A stretch of DNA of 64,000 bases from Chryseolinea sp. H1M3-3 (GTDB taxonomy: Bacteria > Bacteroidota > Bacteroidia > Cytophagales > Cyclobacteriaceae): NCBI RefSeq assembly GCF_029360725.1, contig NZ_JARKMY010000010.1:700431-764430 (forward strand), written 5' to 3'. Both the position numbers and the translations under genes were made by a program. This document shows positions 34,628 to 43,734 of this stretch, piece by piece. The notes below the pieces were generated by a model that did not search any database, was not told the origin of the DNA, and saw only the letters and a list, made by a program, of their open reading frames with translations. Position 1 is the first letter of the stretch. Every line of letters begins with the position of its first letter.

Positions 34628-35021
34628 GGGGGTTCGGTTGATTTTTCTCTGCTCGTTTTATGTTATGAAAGTATAGGTGTTTTAAGCGCTTAACAATGAC
34701 GAAAACATTCGGTTGAAGATGATCTGTGTCATCGCTTCTATTCCCAAACTTTTGGTGACTAATAGAGAAAATTTATGCCAAGTTGGAGAAACCGGCTTTT
34801 TTCGTTGAAATTCGGCTTTCGGGGGTTTAATACGTGGATTCTTCTCTACAATGCGCTGAGCGATTAAAAAACGCCTCAATTCTGGATGGATTTTTCCCTT
34901 TCTGGTACTAGGGCGCTGGAGTCATTTTTGCAAACGAAATGCGCGACGACCATTGATAAAAAAATCAAAACATCCATGCATAACTTATGTCTATATTTCA
35001 TGCAATAAGACTTAAAAAGAA
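34628..35021. other. Intergenic region, no clear gene
   Basis: About 390 bp between a divergent pair. A 65-codon minus-strand ORF (34682-34879) is present, but it has no start context, domain or typical composition and is probably not coding. No tRNA, palindrome or repeat was seen. Confidence 0.5.
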
Positions 35022-35492
35022 ATGAAAACACTTCGAATTTTTTCTATCCTCATTGCGATAGTATGCTTCCAACAGGCAAACGGTCAGTCCGTGGGGGAGG
35101 CACCAACGCTTTATCTTAACCACATTGCGATGTATGTGAATGATTTGAAAAAAAGCACAACATTTTACGAAAATATTCTTCGGTTAAAACAAATACCCGA
35201 ACCGTTTCATGATGGAAAACATACCTGGTTTACCATTGGCGCCGCGGGCAGTCTTCATTTAATACAAGGTGCGCCAGCAAACATTACCCGCGATAAAAAT
35301 GATCACTTATGCTTTAGTGTAAATTCGATTGATGACTTTATTGCTAACCTTAACAAACATCAGATTGAATATACCAACTGGCCGGGAACAGAAAAAGCTC
35401 CAACGGTACGGGTGGATGGCGTAAAACAAATCTACTTTGTGGATCCGGATGGTCATTGGATTGAAATCAATGACGATGTAAAGAAAAAATAA
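35022..35492 (+). CDS. Exported VOC-family (glyoxalase-like) protein
   Basis: A 156-residue protein with a signal peptide (about 1-21, ending NGQS) and one vicinal-oxygen-chelate domain. Metal-ligand positions can be read as His in LNHIAMYVNDLKKS, His in GSLHLIQG, His in DHLCFSV and Glu in GHWIEIND; DPDGHWIEI is the family hallmark. Members act as lyases, dioxygenases or resistance proteins; an exported member is less usual. Substrate is unknown. Single gene. Confidence 0.85.
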   Translation: MKTLRIFSILIAIVCFQQANGQSVGEAPTLYLNHIAMYVNDLKKSTTFYENILRLKQIPEPFHDGKHTWFTIGAAGSLHLIQGAPANITRDKNDHLCFSVNSIDDFIANLNKHQIEYTNWPGTEKAPTVRVDGVKQIYFVDPDGHWIEINDDVKKK

Positions 35493-35806
35493 GAAGGTAG
35501 GTTCTTCACTCAAGAGAAAGTACAATAAAACCCACGACCGTTATTTATATACGCGCCAACTCAGTGTGGACAAACCCCTATTAAAATAGATAACAGATTG
35601 TGGTGTCTCCGAATCATTAAATGCCAAGGATATTAAATACCCACCACTGACTCCTCAAATCACCAACTCATGAGTTACCCATCGTGTTGCTAAATCTTGC
35701 TGTTTTATTTGAACGTAGAAATTGTTGCGCGAAACTTCTTTATCTTCAATCAATCATAGTTCCGAGACACCGAACTTGTAATTTCTCAATTTAAAACACC
35801 AAAGCT
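35493..35806 (+). other. Intergenic region with possible dinB-family promoter
   Basis: About 314 bp without a gene. TATCTTCA near 35741-35748, with TTG about 20 bases upstream, may drive the following gene. Nothing else was recognised. Confidence 0.35.
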
Positions 35807-36325
35807 ATGAAAAGAATTTTAGCATTCGTCTTTTGCCTATGGGCAACGTTTCAACTGCACGCCCAGACATTAAAATCAGTATTAACGGAGCAACTCAAGA
35901 GCACCCATACCAAACAAGATTGGTTCGTACCCGTTAATGTTGCGCTAGAAGGATTGACTTCGGAACAAGCCATTTGGAAAGATGGGAGCGGTAACCATTC
36001 CATTGGCCAACTTGCTAATCACCTTCTATTCTGGAATGAACATCAGCTTTTGAAATTCCGCGGCGAAAAAGGACATCCATACAATGGTGACAATGAGGAA
36101 ACCTTCAATGCTTTTAATAAAGAACAGTGGGAACAAACCGTCAGAAGGTTGAGTTCTGTATTATCAGAACTGGAAAAACTTATTCAGACTTCCGATGATG
36201 CTTTTATTCGTAAGTGGGCGGAAACTATCGGAAATATTAGTACGCATAACGCATACCACACAGGACAAATTGTTTTTATCAGAAAACAACAAGGATCCTG
36301 GAATCCCGAAAAGGGTGTCAAATAA
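35807..36325 (+). CDS. DinB-family protein with signal peptide
   Basis: A 172-residue protein with a signal peptide (about 1-20, ending LHAQT) followed by a four-helix DinB/YfiT-like domain. Candidate metal histidines are in SIGQLANHLLFWNEH and in STHNAYHTGQIVFIRK. DinB-like proteins are thiol- or metal-dependent enzymes of mostly unknown role. Family assignment is by the LANHLLFWNE and NAYHTGQI motifs. It is followed 78 bp later by the frameshifted hydrolase. Confidence 0.85.
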   Translation: MKRILAFVFCLWATFQLHAQTLKSVLTEQLKSTHTKQDWFVPVNVALEGLTSEQAIWKDGSGNHSIGQLANHLLFWNEHQLLKFRGEKGHPYNGDNEETFNAFNKEQWEQTVRRLSSVLSELEKLIQTSDDAFIRKWAETIGNISTHNAYHTGQIVFIRKQQGSWNPEKGVK

Positions 36326-36403
36326 CATCTATGGTTGTTCAAAAGTGGCGTTCGCACTACTTCACTACTTTCAATCCCCACACAACAAAAGCTCTCTTGA
36401 TGC

Positions 36404-37040
36404 ATGAAAAAAGTATTTTTGCTGAGCGGACTGGGGGCTGACAAAAGGGTTTTCGATTTTCTTGATTTAGAGGACTTTTCCGTGGAGCACGTTGTATGGG
36501 TAAAACCTCTTTCAAAAGAATCAATGGCTGACTATGCCAAACGGCTGCTGCCTCAAATCACGGGCGAAAAACCCATACTCGTGGGCGTTTCATTTGGAGG
36601 AATGATTGCAATTGAAATTGCTAAACTTATTTCGGTCGAGAAAGTCATTCAAATCTCTTCTGCTCAATCATCTGCGGCGATACCCTCTTTTCTTAAAGTG
36701 ATGGCGGAAACTGAGAATCCTCAAGTTAATTCCACCTGGTGCTCTTAAAAAGCCGAATGGAATGCTTTATTGGTTATTTGGCGTGGATTCTAAAGAACAT
36801 AAAGCATTGCTGGCATCCATCATGGCCGATACGGATGAAAGTTTTTTCACTTGGGCAATTGAAACAGTTCCTTTGTGGAACAACACAACGACCCTCAATC
36901 AGGTGATTCGGATACACGGAAACAGAGACAGAGTGCTTAGCTTCCGTGCAGCCGACTTCACGATAAAAGGTGGTGGTCATTTAATGATCGTCACGAGAGC
37001 AAAAGAAATAAGTGACATCATTAAAAAAGTACTTGCCTAG
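36404..37040 (+). pseudogene. Alpha/beta hydrolase, frameshifted
   Basis: 36404-36748 encodes the N-terminal half with LSGLGADKRVF and the nucleophile elbow GVSFGGM. The C-terminal half, with the Asp region and the catalytic His in IKGGGHLMIV, continues in another frame to 37040. At 36701-36715 the text reads ATGGCGGAAACTGAG; dropping one A would give MAELRILKLIPPGALKKPNGMLYW and restore a single protein of about 211 residues. So one extra A in a short A run breaks the gene. Substrate is unknown. Confidence 0.82.
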
Positions 37041-37069
37041 TCGTTTCCAATTAGTACTACTAATACTAC

Positions 37070-37459
37070 CTACTCCGTCCAGTAATCAACTACTGTTACT
37101 TTGTCTAAATGAGGCCCTAAGATTTTCCCGAATGCTTTGTGATCCGGATGAACTAAATAGGCATCCCTGTCTTTGTCGCTTGAAAATGTTAAGAAAAAGC
37201 AGTGCGTTAGTCCCTGATTCAGATTTTCGGGGCTGCTATTTTTTCCCCACTCATAACTCTTGATGAGCGGAAGTTTAGTTGCTAAGTCGGCAAAAGCGTT
37301 CTCAACTTTCTTAATATCTGCAGCAGTGGATCCGTCTTTAAACTTAAAAAGCACAACATGACGGAGTACTTTTTCATTTTTCGATTGAGCATGAATCATA
37401 GGTGTTGATAAAATAATTAAAAAGGCTGCAAGAATGGACGCTGCAAAAATTTTTTTCAT
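37070..37459 (-). CDS. Dabb-family (stress-responsive A/B barrel) exported protein
   Basis: A 129-residue protein starting at ATG 37459 (MKKIFAAS), with a signal peptide (about 1-24, ending IHAQS). A longer reading frame upstream to 37585 would overlap the previous gene and hide the signal peptide. The domain has the Dabb hallmarks LRHVVLFKFKDG, LTHCFFLTFSSDKDRDAYLVHPDHKAF and VTVVDYWTE. These form dimeric ferredoxin-like barrels, sometimes in polyketide or stress proteins; the role here is unknown. An octamer tandem repeat lies 12 bp upstream of the start. Confidence 0.83.
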   Translation of the reverse strand: MKKIFAASILAAFLIILSTPMIHAQSKNEKVLRHVVLFKFKDGSTAADIKKVENAFADLATKLPLIKSYEWGKNSSPENLNQGLTHCFFLTFSSDKDRDAYLVHPDHKAFGKILGPHLDKVTVVDYWTE

Positions 37460-37470
37460 ATGCTTTGAAT

Positions 37471-37508
37471 GAAGTGTTGAAGTGTTGAAGTGTTGAAGTG
37501 TTGAAGTT
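37471..37508. repeat. Octamer tandem repeat upstream of the Dabb gene
   Basis: Four exact copies of GAAGTGTT (37471-37502) plus a partial fifth. It lies in the 5' leader or promoter of the minus-strand Dabb gene, where copy-number changes could alter spacing. Confidence 0.85.
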
Positions 37509-37536
37509 AAACCGAAATATTTATGCGGGTGGGTCT

Positions 37537-38448
37537 TTATTTGTATCCCCACTTTTTCATAGCCTCCAAATTCTCTTTCATGCATGAAATAGGAGTCTTC
37601 CCCTGATAAGATTCCTGCTCAATAATAAAATGCTTGGTGCCTCCGGACTTTCGCCCAAGATCAATCACCTCTTTTACAGGTACGATGCCTTTTCCAAGAA
37701 TGGTACTTTCATATTTCTCATTCCCTTCACTGCTGGCGATTTCATCCTTTACGTGCATAGACTGAAATCTCCCGGGATACTTTGTCATCACATCGAGTGC
37801 TTTAGCACCACCGTTATACAAGTTACCAATATCAATTTGCTGAATCACTAATGCTGGATCAGTCTCGGTAAGAATAATGTCAAACATAGTGGTACCCTCC
37901 AATTTTTGGCTAAACTCGAAGTCATGATTGTGATACCCGAATTTCATCCCTGACTTCTTGCAAAGCTCACCTGATTTGTTAAAAACCTCCATGAATCCCT
38001 TTAGATCATCAGCAGATTTCCAATATTCTTTTTCAAGTGAAGGGCTGATGACAAATTCCTGGCCAACGATAGCCGCATCCTCCACTGTGTATTTCCATAC
38101 ATCGGTGAAATCTTTTTTGGCAGCATCCCAATGTTTGCCCCCCAAAACGGTATGACCGCTAGGCATATCCATGCCCAGATCACTCAATATCTTCTTAAAT
38201 TCTTTAGCGCCGTATCCATAGAATTTTCTATCAACATAATTGGCATGCTCCACATGTTTATATCCCATTGCCGATATTTGCTTTAGTGTCCCCAGAGGGT
38301 CACTCTTCATTTCGGTTCTAACAGAATAGAGTTGTAAACCGACTAACTCGACTCCCGGTTTCGCTGCAAAAAGGGCGCGCGATGCAAAGGTGCTGGCCGC
38401 AATAGCCAAGGCACTTTTTTTGATAAAATTTCTACGTGAAGTATACAT
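37537..38448 (-). CDS. Sugar phosphate isomerase/epimerase-like TIM barrel protein
   Basis: A 303-residue xylose-isomerase-like TIM barrel with an N-terminal twin-arginine-like export signal (SRRNFIKKSALAIAASTFASRALFA). Family motifs include GLQLYSVRTEM, the metal-binding GYHNHDFEF, QQIDIGNLYNGG, MHVKDE and HFIIEQESY. Exported members of this family commonly occur with DUF1080 proteins in Bacteroidota sugar (3-keto-glycoside) metabolism; a DUF1080 gene lies 3.5 kb away but not adjacent. It is upstream of the Dabb gene with 77 bp between stop and start. Confidence 0.87.
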   Translation of the reverse strand: MYTSRRNFIKKSALAIAASTFASRALFAAKPGVELVGLQLYSVRTEMKSDPLGTLKQISAMGYKHVEHANYVDRKFYGYGAKEFKKILSDLGMDMPSGHTVLGGKHWDAAKKDFTDVWKYTVEDAAIVGQEFVISPSLEKEYWKSADDLKGFMEVFNKSGELCKKSGMKFGYHNHDFEFSQKLEGTTMFDIILTETDPALVIQQIDIGNLYNGGAKALDVMTKYPGRFQSMHVKDEIASSEGNEKYESTILGKGIVPVKEVIDLGRKSGGTKHFIIEQESYQGKTPISCMKENLEAMKKWGYK

Positions 38449-38493
38449 GGATGGAATGTTTTAGTTGTTGATCTTTAAAGTTAAACTATTTAT

Positions 38494-40317
38494 TCACTTA
38501 CTTCTAAGCGCCATTTGATAAGCCTGCTCATAATGTTTGATGAGATTAGACCAATCAAAAAGGAATGAGTTATTTTCCACATTTGTTCGCTGCAGGATTC
38601 GTTCCCGCCTGGATTGTTTTAGAAAATTATACATTACTTCTGTAAGTTGGTTGGCCGACCAATCGAAAGTTTTTTTGCCGCGCTCAATAACATGGAGGCC
38701 ATATTCTTCATGTTGCGGTATATGGTGGAGAATGTAATCACCGAAACCGGCAAGGTCGCTGGTAATACTGGGCACGGCACTGGCCATACATTCTAAAGGA
38801 GTATAACCCCACGGTTCGTAGTAACTCGGAAATATTCCGAGGTGACATCCCCGCACAAATTGACCATAATCCATTCCCCACAGCGGATTGCCGGTACTTA
38901 TAAAATCCGGATGGTAAACGATTTTTATGTTGTCGTCAACGTTGTTTAAAAGTTTCTTGGTGTTCAGTGTATTGAGAATGTCATCTTGCTCCTCGTTCAC
39001 CAGGCGATGGGTTACAACGAGGGGGTTCTTCTTTGTTTTCCACGACTGGATAGTTCTGCGGTAGCGTAAATTCCAATACTCATCCACAAAATCATTCAAG
39101 TCTGGCATCTGATTCTCTGTGCGCACGGTGCTCTCATAAAATAACCGCCGCCCTACTTGTTGTTGGATTGCATTGCAGGTTTCTGAAATTTCCTGCATCA
39201 TCGCCTTGGATTGTAGTACCTCGGGCCTAATGCTATAAAAGTCGCGCTTGGTGACAAAAAACATCACTACGGTTACTTCCGACTTCTCTTTTTTTAACCG
39301 CTGATTTAGTCTCGACAGTGCCTCCAATGTAAGATCAAACCCCTTGTTCTTAAATTCATATCTCCCTGAAGTAAAAAAATATAAAGTCTTGTCGAGATCA
39401 AAAGAATATGACTGAAAGAAATGAGCCATTACAAAACGATGGATTTCCTCTTTGAACATCACGTGTTGATTCTGAAATTCATGCAGCACTTCAAAACGTT
39501 CAATATTCAATCCGTTCGGTACAACTACATCTGGTTTCCGTTTCAGCAAATGTTTGCATTCTCTTGCAGTTACTTCACTTACTGTACTCAACACATCTGC
39601 CGCATTTGCCGTCAGATATTCGATACGCGCTTCTGCTTCAATTCCAAATTTTCTGGCTTCATCTTCCCATTTAAAAAATGGCAAGTGGGCATAAAACAAC
39701 GGTGAGTTGATAGCGAGGTGGCGCCCAAGCTGCGTGGCGTGAGTTGTAAAAACAGTCTTCACCGGCATCCCTTCACGTTTCATATCCAGAATTGGCAATG
39801 AAGACATCCACTCATGGAAATGAGCAATAATGGATTGATCTTTTCCTGCAAGCTTAACCAGTTCGTCGAAGAAGAGCTTGGTGAGATACCCGAAAGAAAT
39901 GACTTGATTAAGCAATGGAGTTTCCGTGTGGGTGTCTATGCCATGATTCTTCCACAGTAAATATTTGATAACATTAAGTGATTTATCTTGTACTGCATTT
40001 GGGTTTAACAACACAACGCGAGGCTTACCGGTAATTAACCATTGCGCATAATGGACGTCAAACCCCTTCTTCCTTAAAATCGCGGCTGCCTGTCCAAAAA
40101 TATCCTGGGAATCATCCAGCGGCTCTAGTTCTGCTTGAATGTTCCTGCTCAGGTATGGGCCGACCATACAATATGGCCCATTGGCGTTTTCCACCATGCA
40201 AGGAGCTTTTGATCGAATAACAGTGTAGATTCCGCCTACCTGGTTGCATACTTCCCACGCCACTTCCACAACACAGGAGGAAGGAAATTGCGTTGAACTC
40301 GTTGTACGTTTTGACAT
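38494..40317 (-). CDS. Glycogen synthase, eukaryotic-type GT3 family
   Basis: A 607-residue glycosyltransferase whose motifs match the animal/yeast GT3 glycogen synthases rather than bacterial GT5 GlgA: WEVCNQVGGIYTVIRSKA at the N-terminus, AHFHEWMSSLP, TTHATQLGRHLA, VPNGLN, and the C-terminal IFPSYYEPWGYTPLECMA with the two catalytic glutamates. The ADP-glucose KxGGL motif of GlgA is replaced by NQVGGIY. It would extend alpha-1,4-glucan, probably from a UDP-sugar. No branching enzyme is adjacent. Single gene, 45 bp from the TIM-barrel gene. Confidence 0.85.
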   Translation of the reverse strand: MSKRTTSSTQFPSSCVVEVAWEVCNQVGGIYTVIRSKAPCMVENANGPYCMVGPYLSRNIQAELEPLDDSQDIFGQAAAILRKKGFDVHYAQWLITGKPRVVLLNPNAVQDKSLNVIKYLLWKNHGIDTHTETPLLNQVISFGYLTKLFFDELVKLAGKDQSIIAHFHEWMSSLPILDMKREGMPVKTVFTTHATQLGRHLAINSPLFYAHLPFFKWEDEARKFGIEAEARIEYLTANAADVLSTVSEVTARECKHLLKRKPDVVVPNGLNIERFEVLHEFQNQHVMFKEEIHRFVMAHFFQSYSFDLDKTLYFFTSGRYEFKNKGFDLTLEALSRLNQRLKKEKSEVTVVMFFVTKRDFYSIRPEVLQSKAMMQEISETCNAIQQQVGRRLFYESTVRTENQMPDLNDFVDEYWNLRYRRTIQSWKTKKNPLVVTHRLVNEEQDDILNTLNTKKLLNNVDDNIKIVYHPDFISTGNPLWGMDYGQFVRGCHLGIFPSYYEPWGYTPLECMASAVPSITSDLAGFGDYILHHIPQHEEYGLHVIERGKKTFDWSANQLTEVMYNFLKQSRRERILQRTNVENNSFLFDWSNLIKHYEQAYQMALRSK

Positions 40318-40508
40318 TTGATGACTTTAAAACCAACTAATCACACCGATGTTTTCAATCTTGACAATCTGTTACTACGACATATTACTAGCCATTATGG
40401 CGCAAAACATACTTTTTGGTTATAGCTTTAAATGTCAAAATTTCTTAAAATCATTACAATCATTTTAATGGATTATGTTTTGAGGCACTCAAAAAAAATC
40501 ATTGACCT

Positions 40509-43127
40509 ATGAACTTTGAAAAATTTACCATAAAATCTCAGGAGGCTTTACAAAAGTCTGCCGAGATTGCTATGAGTTTACAAAATCAGGCAATTGAACC
40601 TGGGCATTTACTCAAGGCAATATTGGAAACAGATGAAAATGTTTCCAACTATCTATTTAAAAAACTTAATGTAAATGGTATACACCTTAACAATAAACTG
40701 GAAGAGATTCTGCACGCCTATCCCCGTGTCTCAGGTCAGCAGCCCTACTTATCTTCCACCAGCAATGGTGTACTGCAGCATGCTGAAAAAGAACTTCGCG
40801 AATTCAAAGATGAATACATAGCCGTTGAACATTTGCTACTTGCTTTGTTAGCAAGCAAAGACAAAGTTGGGTCCCTGCTGAAAGATGCAGGACTGGATCG
40901 TGTTCCGTTGATAAAGGCGATAAAAGAGTTGCGTGGTGGTTCAAAAGTGTCGGATCAAAACGCAGAAGCAAAATATAAATCGCTGGAACGCTATTCTAAA
41001 AATCTTAACGATTTGGCGAAGCAGGGAAAGATTGACCCGGTAATTGGCCGGGATGAAGAGATACGACGGGTATTGCAAATCCTTTCACGGAGAACTAAAA
41101 ACAATCCGATTCTTTTAGGTGAGCCCGGCGTTGGTAAAACTGCCATTGTCGAAGGTATGGCGCAACGGATCGTTAATGGGGATGTACCAGAAAATCTGAA
41201 AGATAAGATCCTGGTTTCTCTCGACATGGGCTTATTGGTGGCGGGCGCAAAATATAAGGGAGAATTCGAAGAACGTTTAAAGGCAGTAATCAAAGAGGTG
41301 ACTGATTCTAACGGACAGATCGTTCTCTTCATTGATGAAATCCATACGTTGATTGGTGCTGGCGGCGGAGGTGAAGGCGCAATGGATGCAGCCAACTTAT
41401 TAAAACCTGCACTGGCCCGCGGAGAGCTTCACGCTATCGGCGCTACTACATTAAAAGAATATCAAAAGTATATCGAAAAAGACAAAGCGCTTGAACGCCG
41501 GTTCCAGGCTGTGATGGTAAACGAACCCAGCGTTGAAGATTCTGTGTCTATCCTTCGCGGTATAAAAGACAAATATGAACTACACCATGGGGTGCGTATA
41601 AAAGATGATGCAGTAATTGCTTCAGTCGAACTTTCAAGTCGTTATATCAGTGACCGGTTTTTACCTGATAAAGCAATTGACCTGATGGATGAAGCAGCTG
41701 CAAAGTTACGCCTCGAAATGGACTCTCTTCCCGAAGAACTGGATGAACTGAACCGCAAAATCATGCAGTTGGAAATAGAGCGCGAGGCCATTCGCAGGGA
41801 GAAGGATAAAGACAAAGAAGCCGTCCTCAGTAAAGAAATTGCTGAGCTTTCGGAAGAACGTAATTCGCTCAAAGCTCAATGGGAAAGCGAAAAAGGAGTT
41901 GTTCATGGAATTCAAAAAGAAAAAGAGAATATCGATAAGCTGAAATTTGAAGCTGAGCAAGCTGAAAAATCGGGTGATTACGGTAAAGTGGCGGAAATTC
42001 GTTATGGAAAAATAACCGAAGCCGAAAAAAGGCTGGACGAATTTCAACGCCAAATGAAAGAAATGCAAGGCGAAAAATCCTTGCTAAAAGAAGAAGTTGA
42101 TAGTGAAGATATTGCACAGGTTGTTGCAAAATGGACTGGCATTCCGGTTTCTAAGATGCTTCAAAGCGAGCGCGAAAAGCTTTTACATTTGGAGGAAGAG
42201 CTGGGGAAAAGGGTGGCAGGACAGGAAGAAGCTATTCACGCTTTAAGCGATGCCGTGCGCAGAAGTCGTGCAGGATTGCAAGATCCTAAACGCCCGATTG
42301 GTACTTTCATTTTTATGGGTACAACGGGCGTTGGAAAAACTGAATTATCAAAAGCCTTGGCAGATTATCTCTTCAACGATGATAATGCCATGGTGCGCAT
42401 CGACATGAGTGAATACCAGGAACGACACAGTGTAAGCCGCTTGATAGGCGCGCCTCCGGGATACGTGGGTTACGATGAGGGCGGGCAACTCACAGAGGCC
42501 GTCAGAAGAAAACCATACTCTGTTATCCTGTTGGACGAGATAGAAAAGGCTCATCCGGATGTCTTCAATATTTTGCTACAGGTTTTAGACGAAGGAAGAT
42601 TAACAGATAATAAAGGTCGGGTTGCAAATTTCAAGAATACGATCATTATCATGACCACTAACATGGGATCACACCTGATCCAGGAGAACTTCGAAAAGAT
42701 CACGGATGAAAACTATTTCGATGTGGTCGAAGAAACGAAGGAAGAGGTGCTGACGCTATTGAAAAAGTCTGTTCGTCCCGAATTCATCAACCGCGTTGAC
42801 GAGATAATCATGTTCCGTCCTTTAACCCAGGCCGACATCCGTAAGATAGTAGATATTCAAGTTGATCAGATTGAAAGACGGTTGCAGGACGCTGGCGTAA
42901 GAATAGAAATTTCGGGTCCTGCCCGTGCAAGGCTTGCCAAGCTAGGGTTTGATCCTCAGTTCGGGGCAAGACCTTTGAAACGGGTAATACAGCGAGAGAT
43001 TTTAAATGAGCTCTCAAAACAAATTCTTGCAGGAAAGGTTCAGAAGGATTCTGTAATTTTTATTGATATAATCAATGAAACAGACTTCTCTTTTGAGAAC
43101 CTTGAGGCTGCTGAAGTTGTTAAATAG
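40509..43127 (+). CDS. clpB: ATP-dependent chaperone ClpB
   Basis: An 872-residue disaggregase of normal length. Order: N domain (1-145), first AAA+ with Walker [10 protein letters not shown] (about 204-212) and Walker [11 protein letters not shown], the coiled-coil M domain (about 405-530) unique to ClpB, second AAA+ with GTTGVGKTE and [16 protein letters not shown], and the sensor GARPLKR. The P-loop reads G-T-T-G, not the usual G-P-T-G. It works with DnaK to recover aggregated proteins. No CIRCE operator is seen. A strong terminator follows at 43199. Confidence 0.97.
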   Translation: MNFEKFTIKSQEALQKSAEIAMSLQNQAIEPGHLLKAILETDENVSNYLFKKLNVNGIHLNNKLEEILHAYPRVSGQQPYLSSTSNGVLQHAEKELREFKDEYIAVEHLLLALLASKDKVGSLLKDAGLDRVPLIKAIKELRGGSKVSDQNAEAKYKSLERYSKNLNDLAKQGKIDPVIGRDEEIRRVLQILSRRTKNNPILLGEPGVGKTAIVEGMAQRIVNGDVPENLKDKILVSLDMGLLVAGAKYKGEFEERLKAVIKEVTDSNGQIVLFIDEIHTLIGAGGGGEGAMDAANLLKPALARGELHAIGATTLKEYQKYIEKDKALERRFQAVMVNEPSVEDSVSILRGIKDKYELHHGVRIKDDAVIASVELSSRYISDRFLPDKAIDLMDEAAAKLRLEMDSLPEELDELNRKIMQLEIEREAIRREKDKDKEAVLSKEIAELSEERNSLKAQWESEKGVVHGIQKEKENIDKLKFEAEQAEKSGDYGKVAEIRYGKITEAEKRLDEFQRQMKEMQGEKSLLKEEVDSEDIAQVVAKWTGIPVSKMLQSEREKLLHLEEELGKRVAGQEEAIHALSDAVRRSRAGLQDPKRPIGTFIFMGTTGVGKTELSKALADYLFNDDNAMVRIDMSEYQERHSVSRLIGAPPGYVGYDEGGQLTEAVRRKPYSVILLDEIEKAHPDVFNILLQVLDEGRLTDNKGRVANFKNTIIIMTTNMGSHLIQENFEKITDENYFDVVEETKEEVLTLLKKSVRPEFINRVDEIIMFRPLTQADIRKIVDIQVDQIERRLQDAGVRIEISGPARARLAKLGFDPQFGARPLKRVIQREILNELSKQILAGKVQKDSVIFIDIINETDFSFENLEAAEVVK

Positions 43128-43198
43128 ACGGTTTAAGGATTGTGATTCCCTCCCAAGCCATTGGGAAATGGATGTGTTGGTTCGAGGGGGTTTGGTTT

Positions 43199-43228
43199 AA
43201 GCCCCGGGGTGGTTCCCGGGGCTTTTTT
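43199..43228 (+). terminator. Strong terminator after clpB
   Basis: A perfect ten-pair stem, AAGCCCCGGG (43199-43208) and CCCGGGGCTT (43215-43224), a six-base loop and a T tail. Confidence 0.92.
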
Positions 43229-43275
43229 ATTGTTCTACCTCGAAATTTATGCCGTCTACTAATCCCTCAAGAGAT

Positions 43276-43293
43276 TTACGAATATTTTCGTAA
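43276..43293. promoter_or_regulatory. Palindromic operator 1 of the second blaI
   Basis: TTACGAA-TATT-TTCGTAA: a perfect seven-base inverted repeat with four-base spacer. It lies just upstream of the probable -33 region of the second blaI. Confidence 0.75.
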
Positions 43294-43298
43294 CAAAT

Positions 43299-43330
43299 AT
43301 TGACAAAGTCCGTTTTGAATGTTATGATTG
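43299..43330 (+). promoter_or_regulatory. Probable promoter of the second blaI
   Basis: ATTG (43299-43302) and TATGATTG (43323-43330), 24 bases start to start, resemble the Bacteroidota -33/-7 pattern. It lies between the two operators. The -7 match is imperfect. Confidence 0.45.
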
Positions 43331-43332
43331 TA

Positions 43333-43350
43333 ATACGAAATCATTCGTAT
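43333..43350. promoter_or_regulatory. Palindromic operator 2 of the second blaI
   Basis: ATACGAA-ATCA-TTCGTAT: a perfect seven-base inverted repeat, ending exactly before the ATG at 43351. Together with operator 1 it defines the consensus TACGAA-N4-TTCGTA. Confidence 0.75.
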
Positions 43351-43734
43351 ATGAACACACCTCCAATTAAGGCCACAGAAAAAGAATTAGAAATCCTCCA
43401 GGTTATATGGAAAAAAGGAGCGACGTCGGTCAAAGACGTTCATGAAACGCTGGGAGGAGATGAGGCCAATGGTTACACGACCATATTAAAATTGATGCAA
43501 ATCATGCATGAAAAAGGATTGCTAACACGCCAAAAGAGCGGCAAACTGCATCTCTATGAAGCCGTATCTACCGCTGAAAAAACCAGGCAACAGATCCTGG
43601 ACAAGATGATACAAACGGTTTTTCAAGGCTCAGCAGCGCAGCTGGTCATGAGTGCTTTGGGCAACAAGAAGTCCTCAAAAGAGGAAATACGCGAAATCAA
43701 GAAATATCTGGAGAAATTAGAAGGTGAACAATGA
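43351..43734 (+). CDS. BlaI/MecI-family transcriptional repressor (second copy)
   Basis: A 127-residue winged-helix repressor starting at ATG 43351 (MNTPPIKATEKELEIL); an upstream TTG at 43300 would run through the promoter and operator and is rejected. The recognition region GYTTILKLMQIMHEKG is typical. Its stop overlaps the start of the M56 gene in an ATGA. Palindromes flank its promoter, so it is very likely autoregulated and inactivated through the partner protease. The operator sequence differs from that of the first BlaI in this window, so the two circuits are probably insulated. Confidence 0.93.
   Translation: MNTPPIKATEKELEILQVIWKKGATSVKDVHETLGGDEANGYTTILKLMQIMHEKGLLTRQKSGKLHLYEAVSTAEKTRQQILDKMIQTVFQGSAAQLVMSALGNKKSSKEEIREIKKYLEKLEGEQ

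Noticed and set aside
34682-34879. A 65-codon minus-strand ORF
   Set aside because: No domain, no promoter or start context, unusual basic composition and overlap with an otherwise featureless spacer. Probably not a gene.
37460-37585. Longer N-terminus for the Dabb protein
   Set aside because: It would translate the octamer repeat, overlap the upstream gene and bury the signal peptide.
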